DNA from: Aselliscus stoliczkanus
Lineage: Eukaryota; Chordata; Mammalia; Chiroptera; Hipposideridae
Assembly: GCA_033961575.1 (NCBI GenBank)
Contig: CM066730.1
Coordinates: forward strand, 112,959,523 to 113,023,522
Direction of reading: 5' to 3'
DNA: 64,000 bases
Numbering within the stretch: the first letter of the stretch is position 1; every line of letters starts with the position of its first letter. The notes beneath the pieces were generated by a model. That model made no database searches. It had not been told where the DNA came from and saw only the letters and a list, made by a program, of their open reading frames with translations. Below, in pieces: positions 8,490 to 20,413 of this stretch. The position numbers were made by a program, and so were the translations under genes.

Positions 8490-11094
8490 AGGGAGGGAGG
8501 GGCAAGATGGCGGCTCTGAGGAGGGCTCCATGAAATCTCCCCTGGAAATATCCACAATTTGAACTTCTAATACGCTTCAAAGAGACATCTACTCATCATA
8601 CAGAGCAACTAAGAGTTCCACATAAGGATTGCTGGAAGGTGGGCAGGCCGGGTGAGTAGGGGAAGAAGGCCGCGAGATGCGTGAGGTGCAGCCCGCACCC
8701 GCGGCTGCTGAGTCACGGTGAGTGTTGCCCCGGCTCGCTCCCTGCGGCCCGCGGCCCACCTAGAGTTCAGCAAGAGCGCGTTGGTTTGCAGTCTGAGGCA
8801 GAAGCCTCAGGCCGGGCAAGTGCGGGAGGAGAGAGAGGAGACGACTGTGCAGAGGTACGAGCTGCACCCGCGGCTCGCCGGGTCCCAGGAAGCAGGGTGC
8901 AGAGCCCCGCAGCGACAGGGCAAGATCAATCCCTGCACCCTCCCGGTTCAGGGATCAGTCTCTGTGCCCACCAGTCCCGCGGAGCGCAGAAGCCTGAAAC
9001 CCGGGAGCAGGGGAAAAAAGAGGACTCGCCCGCGGATACGCAGCACGCGCCCGCGGTGTCACAGGTCCCGAAGAGACAGAGCGGGGATCGGAGCCGCGCG
9101 GCAGGGGGCGCACAGTCCCCTAAATCCAAGCAGACCCTTTGGGAGAGCAGCAGGAGATCCATGCCTGCGTGCGCTGGCTCCGAGGCAGAAGCCTTAAACC
9201 CGGGAGCAGGGGAAAAAGAAGACTCACTTGGAAACGCAGCGCGCCGGGTGGAGATGCAGGTCCCCGAAAGACGGAGCGGGGATCTTGGCCACACGGTAGG
9301 GTGCGCGCAACTCCCTAAATCCCGGCAGACCCTTTGGGAGAGCAGCAGGAACTCCGCTGGAGCATAAGAGGCAAAGGCCTTAGCTTAAAACAGTGTTGGA
9401 ACTGTGGCTTTGTTTATTTTTATGTTTTTTATTTTTTTTTCCTTTTTCTACTCTTGAACAGAAAGCAAAAAAAAACAATAACTCACCCACTCCCACAAAC
9501 TTTGGCCCCCGCCAAGACAGTCTTAAACTGACTCCTGAATGCAGCAATAGGGGCAGACTAGGAAGATACTCCTACCTGCAGGGGGTTGAGAATTTCCACC
9601 CCAGTAAAGGCTGCAGAGAGAGATTACCTACCCCGCCCCCACCTTTATGCAAGGCTTGAGAGGCAGGGCAGGTTCACCTGCTGAGGCACTAATTAACAGA
9701 TTCTTAGCAGCAGGCTTTTGGTAGTGAGAAATTCTTTAATTCTCCACAGCTGTCAACGGAAAGGGTGCCCAGAGACACTCATTGAGCCTTTGGGGGTGCA
9801 GCCTGCCTTGGGACAGGCAAAAGCAAAAAGGCAGTGACTTTGTAAAAACCACCAATCACACGTCACAACCACACTGAAGTACAGCAAACCTGCAGTGCCA
9901 GGATCACGCTAGGCATCAGGTGGCCTACTGTTCCCAGAAGACGCACAGGAATTTCTGTACAGCAGACAAACTGAAGAGAGCTTGGTGGACTTTAGCCTAG
10001 ACCGGCATGGGTATTTTTGGTTTGTTTGGTTTTATTCTGTTTTGTTTTCCCTTTATTGGCTGCTTATCTTGGTTGTTTTTGTTTTTTATTTCTATTTCAT
10101 TCTTATCATTTTGTAGTTTTTAATATAGGCATATATATAGGTGTATATAGGTGAATATATGTCCATATATATGGGTGTGTAGACAAATATATATATATAT
10201 ATATTTTCTTTTTCTTTTTCTTTCTTTTCTTTTTCTTTTTTCCCCACCCTCACTTTCTCCCTTATTTTATTCATTCTTCTCACTGATATACTTTTCCTCT
10301 TTTCCTTTATTCTGCAAATTTTATTTTTTTAATTTTTATTCTTACTTTTTTTATTATTATTTTAGTTTGTATTTATTTTTTATTGTTTAGGTATAGCTAA
10401 TTGGTTTCTCATGTTTATTCTATTTTTTATTTTAGGGTATTGTATTTTATTTTGTTTCCTCTTCTGTTATTATTGTGTGTGTGGTTTTTGTTTTGTTTCT
10501 GTTTGTTTTCTTCATTAGTATGATTGATATTTCTGTACAAGTTGACTGTAGTTTGATGGTTGGTTTTTTTTACTTGTGCAAGCATTTGGTTTCCTTTGGT
10601 GGCTGCAGAGGTTGTTCTTGTTGATCTGTTATGCTCTAAAATCACTCTGCAGCAGTGGGTCCAAGCAAACAGACACAAGAATCATCATACCCGGAGGCCA
10701 ACATTAGATAAAACCAGAGCATTTCTGGGTTTGACATATAAGAGTCACACCCAAAAGGAAGTTGCTACAGGTACTAGGGCCCATAGGGTCCAAGTTTCAT
10801 CAGAGGGGTCAATCCTCTCACAGCAGCTCATAAACTGCAGACCCTGCTGATCCTCACAGCTAATCAATCTGGGAGTCAATCACACCTACTGACAAGCCAA
10901 AAGTAATCAAAACTAAAACTTCAACAAGTGAGGATGCACTACACAAGGAACACCTCAGATACAAGCACAGGAGAACAGGGAGACTGAGTAATTCAAATAT
11001 AAAGGACACACATCATATAAGTTTACCCAGAAAAGACTGAGAAATCTGGGGGATCTATCTGTTATATTGAAGCAAACACAAAGAGTAAGCCAGA
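8490..11094 (+). promoter_or_regulatory. L1-1 5' UTR with CpG-rich monomers
   Basis: Of about 2.6 kb, 8650-9380 is strongly GC- and CpG-rich. It holds two tandem units of about 199 bp, each starting at cccgggagcaggggaaaa (about 9000 and 9199) and containing a 'gacagagcggggatc' or 'gacggagcggggatc' block and a 'ccctttgggagagcagcagg' block. Further on it is A/T-rich, with a T/C-rich and TA-repeat stretch at 10180-10390. The open frame at 8681-9367 has no support as a protein. Confidence 0.75.
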
Positions 11095-11971
11095 ATGGGG
11101 AGACAAAGAAACACAACACAAATAAAAGAACAGAAGAAACTTCCTGAATCAGTGGAAATAGAGGAAATAGAGGTAACCAACCTATCGGAGACAGAGTTCA
11201 GAACACTGATTATTAGAATGTTCAAGGAAATTAATGAAAATATAAAGAAGGATAGAGAAATCATGAAAAGCAACCAGCTAGAACTTAGGAACACAATTAC
11301 TGAATTAAATAACAAACTTGATGGAATCACTAGCAGATTGGATGAAGCAGAAAATTGAATCAGTGACTTAGAAGACAAAATAGCAGAGATCACCCATGCA
11401 GAACAACAAAAAGAAAAGAGAATGAAAAACATGGAAAATAGTTTAAGAGAGCTGGGGGACAACATCAAATGCAATAACCAAGGGGTCATTGGAGTACCAG
11501 AAGGAGAAGAGAGGGAGCAAGGGATTGAGAATATATTTGAAGTAATAATGTCTGAAAACTTCCCTATCCTGGCAAAGGATATTGAAATACAAGCTCAGGA
11601 AGTGCAGAGAGTTCCAACCAGGATGATTCGAAACAGGCCCACTCCAAGACACATTATAGTGAAAATGGCAAGGGTTAAGGACAAACACAGAATCCTTAAA
11701 AGCAGCAAGGGATAGGCAGCAAGTTACTTACAAGGGTACCCCCATAAGATTATCAGCTGACTTTTTTACAGAAACTTTGCAGGCCAGAAGGGAGTGGCAG
11801 GAGGTTTTCAAAGTGATGAAAAATAAAGGCCTACAACCAAGATTGCTGTATCCAGCAAGGTTATCATTTAAAATCGAAGGCGAGATAAGGAGCTTTGCAG
11901 AAAAGAATAAGTTAAGAGAATTCATTACCACCAAGCCAGCTTTGCAGGAAATGCTAAAAGGGCTTCTTTAA
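11095..11971 (+). pseudogene. ORF1: L1-1 ORF1 (RNA-binding protein), broken
   Basis: ORF1p is a trimeric RNA-binding chaperone of the L1 particle. The start [20 protein letters not shown] leads into a coiled coil ([19 protein letters not shown]). CGA became TGA at about 11356, a typical CpG decay that truncates after DEAEN. The frame reopens with an RNA-recognition-like core ([16 protein letters not shown]). An extra A at about 11700 shifts it again, and the C-terminal domain follows in another frame ([14 protein letters not shown]...PALQEML) to TAA at 11969-11971. Confidence 0.9.
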
Positions 11972-12019
11972 GTAGAAGAGAAAAACAACCTAAGAAAGAC
12001 TACAAACACAAATAACAAA

Positions 12020-15000
12020 ATGGCAATAAATACACACCTATCAATAATCACATTAAATGTAAATGGATTAAATGCTCCAATAAAAAGATATAGGGTGGCT
12101 GAATGGATAAGAAAGCAAGACCCCAGCATATGCTGTATACAAGAGACTCACCTCAGATCCAAAGACTCATACAGGCTGAAAGTAAAGGGATGGAGTAAAA
12201 TATTTCATGCAAATGGTACTGAGAAAAAAGCTGGAGTAGCGATACTTATATCAGATAAAATGGACTTTAAATTGAAGAATATAACAAAGGACAAAGAAGG
12301 ACACTTCATAGTAATGAAGGGATCGATCCAACAAGAGGACATAACTCTAGTAAACATCTATGCACCTAACATAGGAGCCCCTAAATATATAAAACAGATA
12401 TTGTCAGACATAAAGACAGAGATCAACAGTAACACTATCATAGTAGGGGATTTCAACACCCCGCTGTCACTAATGGACAGATCCTCCAGACAGAAAATCA
12501 ATGCAGAAACAGCGACCTTAAATGACACATTAGACCAGCTGGATTTAACAGACATTTTCAGAGCATTTCATCCCAAAGCTACAGAATATACGTTCTTTTC
12601 AAGTGCACATGGAATATTTTCTAAGATAGACCACATGTTAGGCCACAAACCAAGTCTCAATAAATTTAAGAAGATTGAAATCATTTCAACTGTATTCTCT
12701 GACCACAATGCTATGAAACTAGAAATCAATTATAAGAAGAAATCCGGGAAGCTGACAAATAAATGGAGGCTAAACAATATGCTATTAAATAGTGAGTGGG
12801 TCACAAATGAGATCAAGGAGGAAATCAAAAGATACCTCAAGACATACGAAAATGAAAACACCACGACCCAAAATCTCTGGGATGCTGTGAAAGCAGTCCT
12901 AAGAGGGAAGTTTATAGCAGTGCAAGCCTACCTAAAGAAGGAAGAAAAATCTCAAATCAACAGGTTATCCTTACACCTAAGGGAACTGGAAAAAGAACAG
13001 CAAAAGTGGCCCAAGGGGCATACAAGAAAGGAGATGATAAAGACCAGAGCGGAAATAAACAATATAGAGAACAGAAAAACAATTCAAAAGATCAATGAAA
13101 CCAAGAGCTGGTTTCTTGAGAAGATAAACAAAATTGACAAACCTCTAGCCAGGCTCATCAAAAAAAAAAAAAAGAGAGAGGACTCAAATTAGCAAAATCA
13201 GGAATGAAAGAGGGGAAATGACTACAGACATCACAGAAATACAAAAAATTCTAAAAAATTACTATGAGCAACCATATGCCAACAAATTTGACAATCTGGA
13301 AGAAATGGATAATTTTCTAGAAGCATACAACCTTCCAAAGCTAATGCAAGAAGAAACAGAAAATCTAAATACCCTGATTACTACCAAGGAAATTGAATCA
13401 GTAATTGACAAGCTCCAAAAAAAGAAAAGCCCTGGACCAGACGGCTTCACAAGTGAATTTTATCAAACATTCAAAAAAGTACTATCACCTATTCTTCTCA
13501 AACTATTCCAAAAAATCCAGAAGGAGGGAAGTCTCCCAAACTCTTTTTATGAAGCCACTATCACCCTGATTCCAAAACCAGATAAAGACATCACAAAAAA
13601 GGAAAACTACAGGCCAATCTCCCTGATGAATATAGATGCAAAAATTCTCAATAAAATATTAGCAAACAGAATTCAGCAATATATTAAGAAGATCATACAT
13701 CATGATCAAGTGGGATTCATCCCTAGTGCGCAAGGCTGGTTCAACATCCGTAAATCAATTAAGGTGATACACCACATCAACAAAATGAAGGATAAAGATC
13801 ACATGGTCATTTCAATAGATGCAGAAAAAGCATTTGACAAAATCCAACAGCCATTTATGTTAAAAACCCTTAGCAAAGTGGGAATACAGGGATCATATCT
13901 CAACATAATAAAAGCCATATATGATAAACCTACAGCTAACATCATACTCAATGGGGAAAAGCTAAAACAATTCCCCTTAAGGTCAGGAACAAGACACGGC
14001 TGTCCACTTTCTCCTCTTTTATTCAACATAGTGCTGGAAGTTCTAGCCACAGCAATCAGACAACAAAAAGAAATAAAAGGCATCCAAATTGGCAAGGAAG
14101 AAGTAAAATTGTCATTATATGCAGATGACATGATACTGTGTATAGAGAACCCCAAAGACTCCATCAAAAAACTATTGGAACTGGTAGACGAATTCAGTAA
14201 AGTAGCAGGATATAAAATCAATGTTCAGAAATCAGTGGCATTTGCATATACCAATAATAAACTAATGGAAAGAGAAATTAAGAAAAATGTCCCATTTACA
14301 ATTGTGTCAAGAACTATAAAATACCTAGGAATAAATTTAACCAAAGAAGTGAAAGATCTGTACTTAGAAAATTATAAGACACTGAAGAAAGAAATCATAG
14401 AAGATACAAATAAATGGAAACACCTACCATGCTCATGGATAGGAAGAATTAATATAGTTAAAATGTCCATACTGCCAAAAGCAATATATAGATTCAATGC
14501 AATTCCTATCAAACTACCAACGGCATTTTTCACAGAAATAGAAAATATAATCCTAAAATTTATATGGAATCATAAAAGACCCAGAATAGCCTCGGCAATT
14601 CTGAGAAATAAAAACAAAGTCGGGGGGATCACGCTACCAGACATCAAAACCTACTACAAGGCTACAGTAATCAAGACAGTTTGGTATTGGCATAAAAACA
14701 GGCACATCGATCAGTGGAACAGAACAGAGAGCCCAGAAATAAATCTAGGCATTTACGGACATTTAGTCTATGACAAGGGAAGCAAGAATTTACACTGGAG
14801 TAAAGATAGTCTATTCAATAAATGGTGCTGGGAAAATTGGACTGACACATGCAAAAAAATGAAATTGGATCACCTCCTTACGCCTTATACAAGAACAAAT
14901 TCAAAATGGATTAAAGACTTAAATGTAAGACCTGAAACCATAAAAATCCTAAAAGAAAATATAGGGAGTACATTTGCAGACATTACCCAGAGCAATATTT

Positions 15001-15851
15001 TTACTGATAAATCCCTACGGGCAAGGGAAGTAAAAGAAAAAATGAACATATGGAATTATATCAGACTTAAAAGTTTTTTCACAACAAAGGAAACCATTAA
15101 TAAAACAAAAAGGAAGCCTACTGAATGGGAGAATATATTTGCCAACGATATATCTGATAAGGGGTTAATATCCAAAATTTATAAAACACTCATGAAACTC
15201 AACACCAAAAAAACAAACAACCCAATTAAAAAATGGGCAGAAGATATGAAGAGACATTTCTCTAAAGAGGACATACAGATGGCCAACAGGCATATGAAAA
15301 AAAGTTCAACCTCACTGGTCATTAGGGAAATGCAAATAAAAACCACCATGGGATACCACCTCACTCCAGTCAGAATGGCTAAAATCAATAAATCAACAAA
15401 CAACAAGTGCTGGAGGGGCTGTGGGGAAAAGGGGACCCTGCTGCACTGTTGGTGGGATTGCAGATTGGTGCAGCCACTATGGAAGTCAGTATGGAGGTAT
15501 CTCAAAGAACTGGAAATAGAGCTACCGTTTGACCCAGCAATTCCACTTCTAGGTATTATTTATCCTGAAAAAAGCAAGACACTTATTCAAAAAAAGTTAT
15601 GCACCCCTATGTTCATAGCAGCACAATTTACAATAGCTAAGACTTGGAAACAACCGAAATGCCCATCAGTAGATGACTGGATTAAGAAACTGTGGTATAT
15701 TTATACAATGGAGTATTGCTCCGCTATAAAGAAGAATGAAATCGTACCATTTGCAATGATATGGATGGACCTAGAGACTATTATGTTAAGTGAAATAAGT
15801 CAGTCAGAGAAAGACAAATACCATATGATCTCACTCATATGTGGAATCTGA
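12020..15851 (+). pseudogene. ORF2: L1-1 ORF2 (endonuclease/reverse transcriptase), one frameshift
   Basis: ORF2p nicks target DNA and reverse-transcribes L1 RNA. The first frame, 12020-13192, holds the endonuclease: [32 protein letters not shown] and FSDHNAM carry the expected Asn, Glu, Asp and His residues. The second frame, 13218-15851, holds the reverse transcriptase with [26 protein letters not shown] and the YADD centre at 14118-14129, then the Cys-rich end CWRGCGEKG...HCWWDC. The break is a run of 14 A (13160-13173) where the sister copy L1-2 has 10. No other break was seen. Confidence 0.93.
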
Positions 15852-16366
15852 AAAACTGTATGAATGAGCAAAGTAAACAGAAACTGTCTCATAGATATAG
15901 AGGAAAAATCAGGGTTGCTAATTGGGAGGGGAATGGGGATGAGGGAGAAGGGGAAGGGATTAGACAGCAAAAATAGGCAACTACAATATTGCCACTGGGA
16001 TATGAAAAAGAGTTTGGGGAATATTAATAATGTTGTAAATATTCTGTGGAATGTCAGATGATCATAGGTCTTGTTAGGGAGACCATTTCATGGATGGAGT
16101 AGAGGTTTGATCACTGCACTGTATTACTAAAGTGGAGGTGGTATACCTACTGTAATTGAATATATATAGATGGTCACGGGATGTGGATTATACTGTGGAA
16201 GAGAGTCAGAGGAAGAGTAATAGATATATACGATATGGGGGTGGAGTGGGGTGGCGAATTGGGGGTGGGGGGTTGTCACTTTGAGGGGTAAAATGTATAA
16301 CTATTGCACTGTGTTGTACACCTGAAACTAATTTAAAAATAAATAAATAATTAAAAAAACAAAAAA
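15852..16366 (+). other. L1-1 3' UTR with G-rich tract
   Basis: The stretch 16236-16275 is very G-rich (ggggtggag, ggggtgg, gggggtgggggg) and could form a G-quadruplex, a known feature of mammalian L1 3' UTRs. It is followed by gcactgtgttgtacacctga, an A-rich tail and the target duplication. Confidence 0.8.
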
Positions 16367-16395
16367 CAAAACAAAACTAAAACTGTTAAAAAAAA

Positions 16396-16410
16396 AAGAA
16401 TTGCACTCAA
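16396..16410. repeat. Right outer target-site duplication
   Basis: This is an exact copy of the 15-mer at 7908-7922. It follows the last A run and closes the nested SINE-SINE-L1 insertion. Confidence 0.9.
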
Positions 16411-19400
16411 CAGAATTTTGAACTGAAACTGTTTCAAGTTTGTGATGCTCTAGAAAAGCTGATATACCTGCAGTTTTGTATACACGATGTTAAAACAAGA
16501 TTCCTGTCTGAAATTTCTACCACGCCCCAGAACAGCGTGCACTTGGTGCCAGATAAACACGCTGTCTAAAACAAGGCGCTAAGTCATCTTTTCAGGAATT
16601 AAATTAATAGAATGCGAAAAAGCTTCATTTCAGTAAAATCAAATCTTATTAACCTCCATAAGTTTAGAAAATAATTTTAATATTTCTTCCTTTACCAATA
16701 TTATACTTTTGTGACTTAGACTTAAAAATATATATATTTAAGATATTTTTCCTTTCCACAATTTCCCATCATGGAAGCTGGAAATATATTTCAAATGTAT
16801 TTTTGAAAATAATAATAATAAATTAAAAATAAAATAATAGTAAAATAAATCAATAAAACATGAGAAACAATAATGACATATTGATTTAAGGCTGAAAAAA
16901 CTAAATAGTCTTACACTCTTCACTTCCAGAGTCACATTTTTACAGTATGCCCTCATAAAACAAAATACAAAACAATAATGAGAGAGACAGATACAGAGAA
17001 AAAAAGAGAGAGACAAAGGGAGGTAAGGCTTCTTTGATGCAGTTGATGAGGATAAACTCTTTCATAAGGTTTGGATAAGTGCCCAGCCCTCATCCAACAT
17101 CAACCTCTGTCTCAGTAAGTATGCGGTCACTATACTAAACTAAGCTTACATTTGACTCCAGATATCACCAAGTTAGATTAAAGAACCTTTTAAAAATCTA
17201 TCTCTGATACTGGTGCATATACTTTTAGGACTATGAGAGAATTTTCAGCTCTAAACATTGTATTGTAAAGGATGATCTCATGGCAACCCAGGGAGACATT
17301 ACAGCTTTCCAGCGCTCTTGCATCTAGGTGTGGCCGTGTGCACATGGAATATGAGCAGAAGTATGTGGATGTTACCTGTGGGTCTGGGCCAGAGAGCTCT
17401 GAGCATGTTCTCCACCAGTCTCTCTTGTCCATCTTACTGTCTGGATATCAAATGTGGCAACACTCAACCTGTGACCATGCAGATGTGTACAACACCTCAG
17501 TGGGCGCAGAACAACAGAATGGAAGGAACCTAAATCCCTGAATGACTCTGTGGAACCTAGAGTGGTGGGACTTTAATATGTTTCTAAGCTATAGCACCAG
17601 TCTCCCAAGTGATCTGTATCCCAGATGTTCTTAATTTATCCTCTCTCCTCCTGTCATCAGAGAAATGGATTCAAACATGGCACTGAGCATGCCTAGTAGA
17701 CTTCAAAGTCTCTACCTGAATGTGGAACATAGTCCATGATCCAGGTCCCAGTTGATCTTTCTACTTTATTTTCAGTGAGCCTGCTACACTGGCTGTGTTA
17801 GACCTGGCTCACTCCTAGGACCTAGCCCCTATTTGTGTATATTTGCCATTCCCTTTCTTTGTTTTAAAATATCTTTTGTCCAATCACTCTTTCTTCTAAA
17901 GTAAGTCATTCTTAATGATCCAACAGAAATGGGACCTCTTCTGTGAAGCCATCTATAACCCTTCCTAATATGATTGACTTTTATAGAGACTAAAAACTAT
18001 TTTTAACATCATTTAAACACCCATCACTTCTTGCTTCATTTTATAATATTTGCCACTGACAAGGTATAGATTATCCAAAGGTGAGAACCTTGTTTTTCTT
18101 TTCATTTTTAAATATGTAAAAGCAACGGGCCTCAAAACTGTATTACATGTATCAATGAAATGTACCATCAAGTGTTGCAGGAAAACAATAGCATTGCCCA
18201 GGTAAATACAATTTATAAATATTGACCAACTAATATCACACAATAAGAATATATTTTAACTCTTATTATAGGAAGTCGAGGCTATAAACTCATTTTAAAA
18301 GATAAGCATTCTAATACAAATATGATTGGTAGATTTATATTGCATACTAAAGGAAATGAAGTAATTTCAATTTTTCAATTTTCAATGTATTTTCTGAAAT
18401 GGTATTCAATATAACAGCTTTCTTGGAACAAGTTTGTCATTTTAGTAATGTATTTTCGATGACACTATAAAAATAAGCCTCTAATATCTAGCTATTGCTA
18501 TTTAGTTTTTACCATATTGTAAAGAACCTATATCATACGAACATACTGATAAAAGTGGAATTAACACTTTTAATGTCTTTGAGACCAACTGTAATAGAAT
18601 ATTCTTGGCAGAGGTAAATAGGCAATGCAACTAACCCCAAATTTTTCAATAACAGCTCTTACTTATATCCATCCAGAGGGCAAAAGATGTAGTAAAAGAC
18701 TAATTTGATAATGCAACTCTTGGTCTGTAGTTTAATACAGTGAATGCTTTAAAATTATATAATTTGTTTCTGAGTTAATGCTCATACTAAAATTCAAACA
18801 TGAAAGAAAAAGTTTAAAGGATGATAAAACTAGAAAACTGAAGGAAAATATAATACTTGTGGCATTTGTCTGTTTTTAAAAATGTGTTGATGGTTATGAT
18901 TCATTTAACATTTTGAATCTTCACGTTTTATATGTATTTTTTATATCATTTCATTTAGAAAACACTCAAAATACATGAACTCCAGTCCCCCATTGTCCTG
19001 CATAGATCCACCACAAAAAAAATAGGTGGCAGAATATGCTACAAAATAAAAGTGATGATCTCTGGACTGTATAATTAGGAGTTTTGACACGCACTTATTG
19101 TTACTGAAGGAGGACTTATGTTAATAACAAGAGTACTTAACAGAGAGAGAGAGACATTAAATAGCCTAAGCAAAATTTAAAACAACAACAACAAAAACCA
19201 ATTTCCTCCCAGAAAAGTCCCCCTGGGAGACAGACCACTGAGCTCTGTCAGACTGCAGTTTCTGGCTCGCACATTCAGCCTGCTGCTCTGGGTTCACTGT
19301 GGGGCCAGGAACCTAAGGGTTTGAGTAGGGACCAGCCTGGGATTCTGAAGCTGGGTGTGGTGGAGCCAAGGATCATCCACCCCTTTTCGTCCCCACACTC

Positions 19401-19468
19401 AGGCCTCTAGTCTCCGTTAAAAAAAATGGAAAGAATCCTTTACAGGAAAGCCACGGAAGTGCATGTCC
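16411..19468. other. Intergenic region between gene A and gene B
   Basis: This is mostly AT-rich, unique-looking sequence. No convincing gene was found; the short open frames at 17190-17541 show no recognisable domain. The stretch about 17260-17560 (ggatgatctcatggcaa ... ggaaggaacctaaatccctg) recalls an old mammalian interspersed repeat I cannot name. About 17900-17970 resembles a worn L2 3' end. Confidence 0.5.
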
Positions 19469-19486
19469 TTTCCCTTTCGTTTCTCC
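19469..19486 (-). promoter_or_regulatory. ISRE-like element of gene B promoter
   Basis: The plus strand reads tttccctttcgtttctcc, so the minus strand reads GGAGAAACGAAAGGGAAA. It has three GAAA-type half sites in IRF/ISGF3 spacing. It lies just upstream of a TATA-like tatag at about 19501 and of the predicted exon 1. GBP promoters are classic interferon targets with an ISRE next to the start site, so position and sequence agree. Confidence 0.7.
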
Positions 19487-19529
19487 TCAACCCGACCCAT
19501 TATAGCTTGCCTTTAGCACCCGGCTCGGT

Positions 19530-19644
19530 TTTCAGCTGCCAAAGGGAACAGTTGGTATCCCGAGGAGCCAGACGCAGGAGGAGCGGACCAGAGGCGCGTA
19601 AGGACAGCTGAGAACTTGTCCCCTCGCTGCAGCACCGGAGACAA
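19530..19644 (+). other. Probable gene B non-coding exon 1
   Basis: About 30 bp downstream of the TATA-like sequence, a GC-richer stretch (cgaggagccagacgcaggag ... gcaccggagacaa) ends at a strong donor, gtaagt, at 19645. GBP genes have a short untranslated exon 1 several kb before the coding exon 2. The start is estimated from the TATA-like sequence; the donor is exact. Confidence 0.55.
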
Positions 19645-20340
19645 GTAAGTTCACTCCTAAACTCGCTCTTCCTTGCACATATTCCTTAAACAACAACAAC
19701 AACAACAACACGTGCCCAGGCGCACACCCCACTGTGGGGGCTCAGGCTCCGCACTGGCAGGCAGGAGGCAGCTGGCAGAAGGCTAGGGGACCCGATGGTG
19801 TTTGTCCTGCCTGACACTTGGCTCAGGGCAGCTCAGCGTCTGGGATGTGATCCGAAGGGACTGCGAGCTGTCAGCGGCACAAGGAGTCCCTGGGGCGCCC
19901 TGCTCCTCCTTAGGCACCCACCCAGGCTGCACAAAGACCCCTGCGTGGGAGGAGGAGGAGCGCAGCCCACATCGTCTGCTTGAAGGGCCCCTTGAAGGCC
20001 TTTCTCTGAGGCACGAAGCCTGGCCCCCTCTCAGCGGCGCTGGGTGGGGTTGCTCCCTCCATCTCGCTGCCTCTCTGCCCCAGACTTTTCTGAGGGCTCC
20101 TTCTAGGCATTGGAGAAACAGAGAGAAAAGATGGTCCTCAGAATACAACATTGTATTTAAAAATTCTCTTTATATTTACCATATTACTATTCAAAAAATT
20201 CTAGCAAGCTGTATTTATATAAGATAATTCATTCTCACACTCTTTACCCAACTGTTAAAAGTAACTATGAAGTATAAGCTTGCTTTTTATCCTGTACTGT
20301 TTCCGAAGTTTTTTTGTTTTTGTTTTTTGTTTTTTTTTTT

Positions 20341-20413
20341 TAGCATCAAAAGCAGATTTGGCTGAGAGAGAGTGTCCTGGCTGCCTTTATTTATTGGAGG
20401 GGAAAACAATAAA
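20341..20413 (+). repeat. Direct repeat copy 1 (about 73 bp)
   Basis: The sequence tagcatcaaaagcagatttg through ggaggggaaaacaataaat is closely matched at 21030-21103. Both copies follow a long T run. I cannot assign it to a known family. Confidence 0.8.

Larger units (their letters stand above)
8490..16366 (+). mobile_element. L1-1: near full-length LINE-1
   Basis: A complete L1 of about 7.9 kb has a 5' UTR starting gggagggaggggcaagatgg, ORF1 (11095-11971), ORF2 (12020-15851), a G-rich 3' UTR and an A-rich tail. It is flanked by the 13-mer caaaacaaaacta at 8478-8490 and 16367-16379, the likely target duplication. ORF1 has one nonsense codon and one frameshift. ORF2 has one frameshift in a poly-A run. 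The element is therefore recent but not autonomous as read. Confidence 0.95.

Noticed and set aside
8681..9367. A 228-codon frame rich in Arg, Gly and Pro
   Set aside because: It lies in the CpG-rich L1 5' UTR, and its length follows from the scarcity of stops in GC-rich DNA.
13799..14221. Minus-strand 140-codon frame inside L1-1 ORF2 (and its twin at 34618-35040)
   Set aside because: It is a shadow of the reverse transcriptase frame and recurs only because the L1s are copies.
17190..17541. Overlapping frames on both strands that look gene-like
   Set aside because: There is no recognisable domain, no splice context and no paralogue; the stretch resembles an old interspersed repeat.
19783..20227. 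GC-rich frames of 122 to 141 codons near the gene B promoter
   Set aside because: Frames are open on both strands of a CpG-richer stretch, with no family similarity; more likely promoter-proximal intron.
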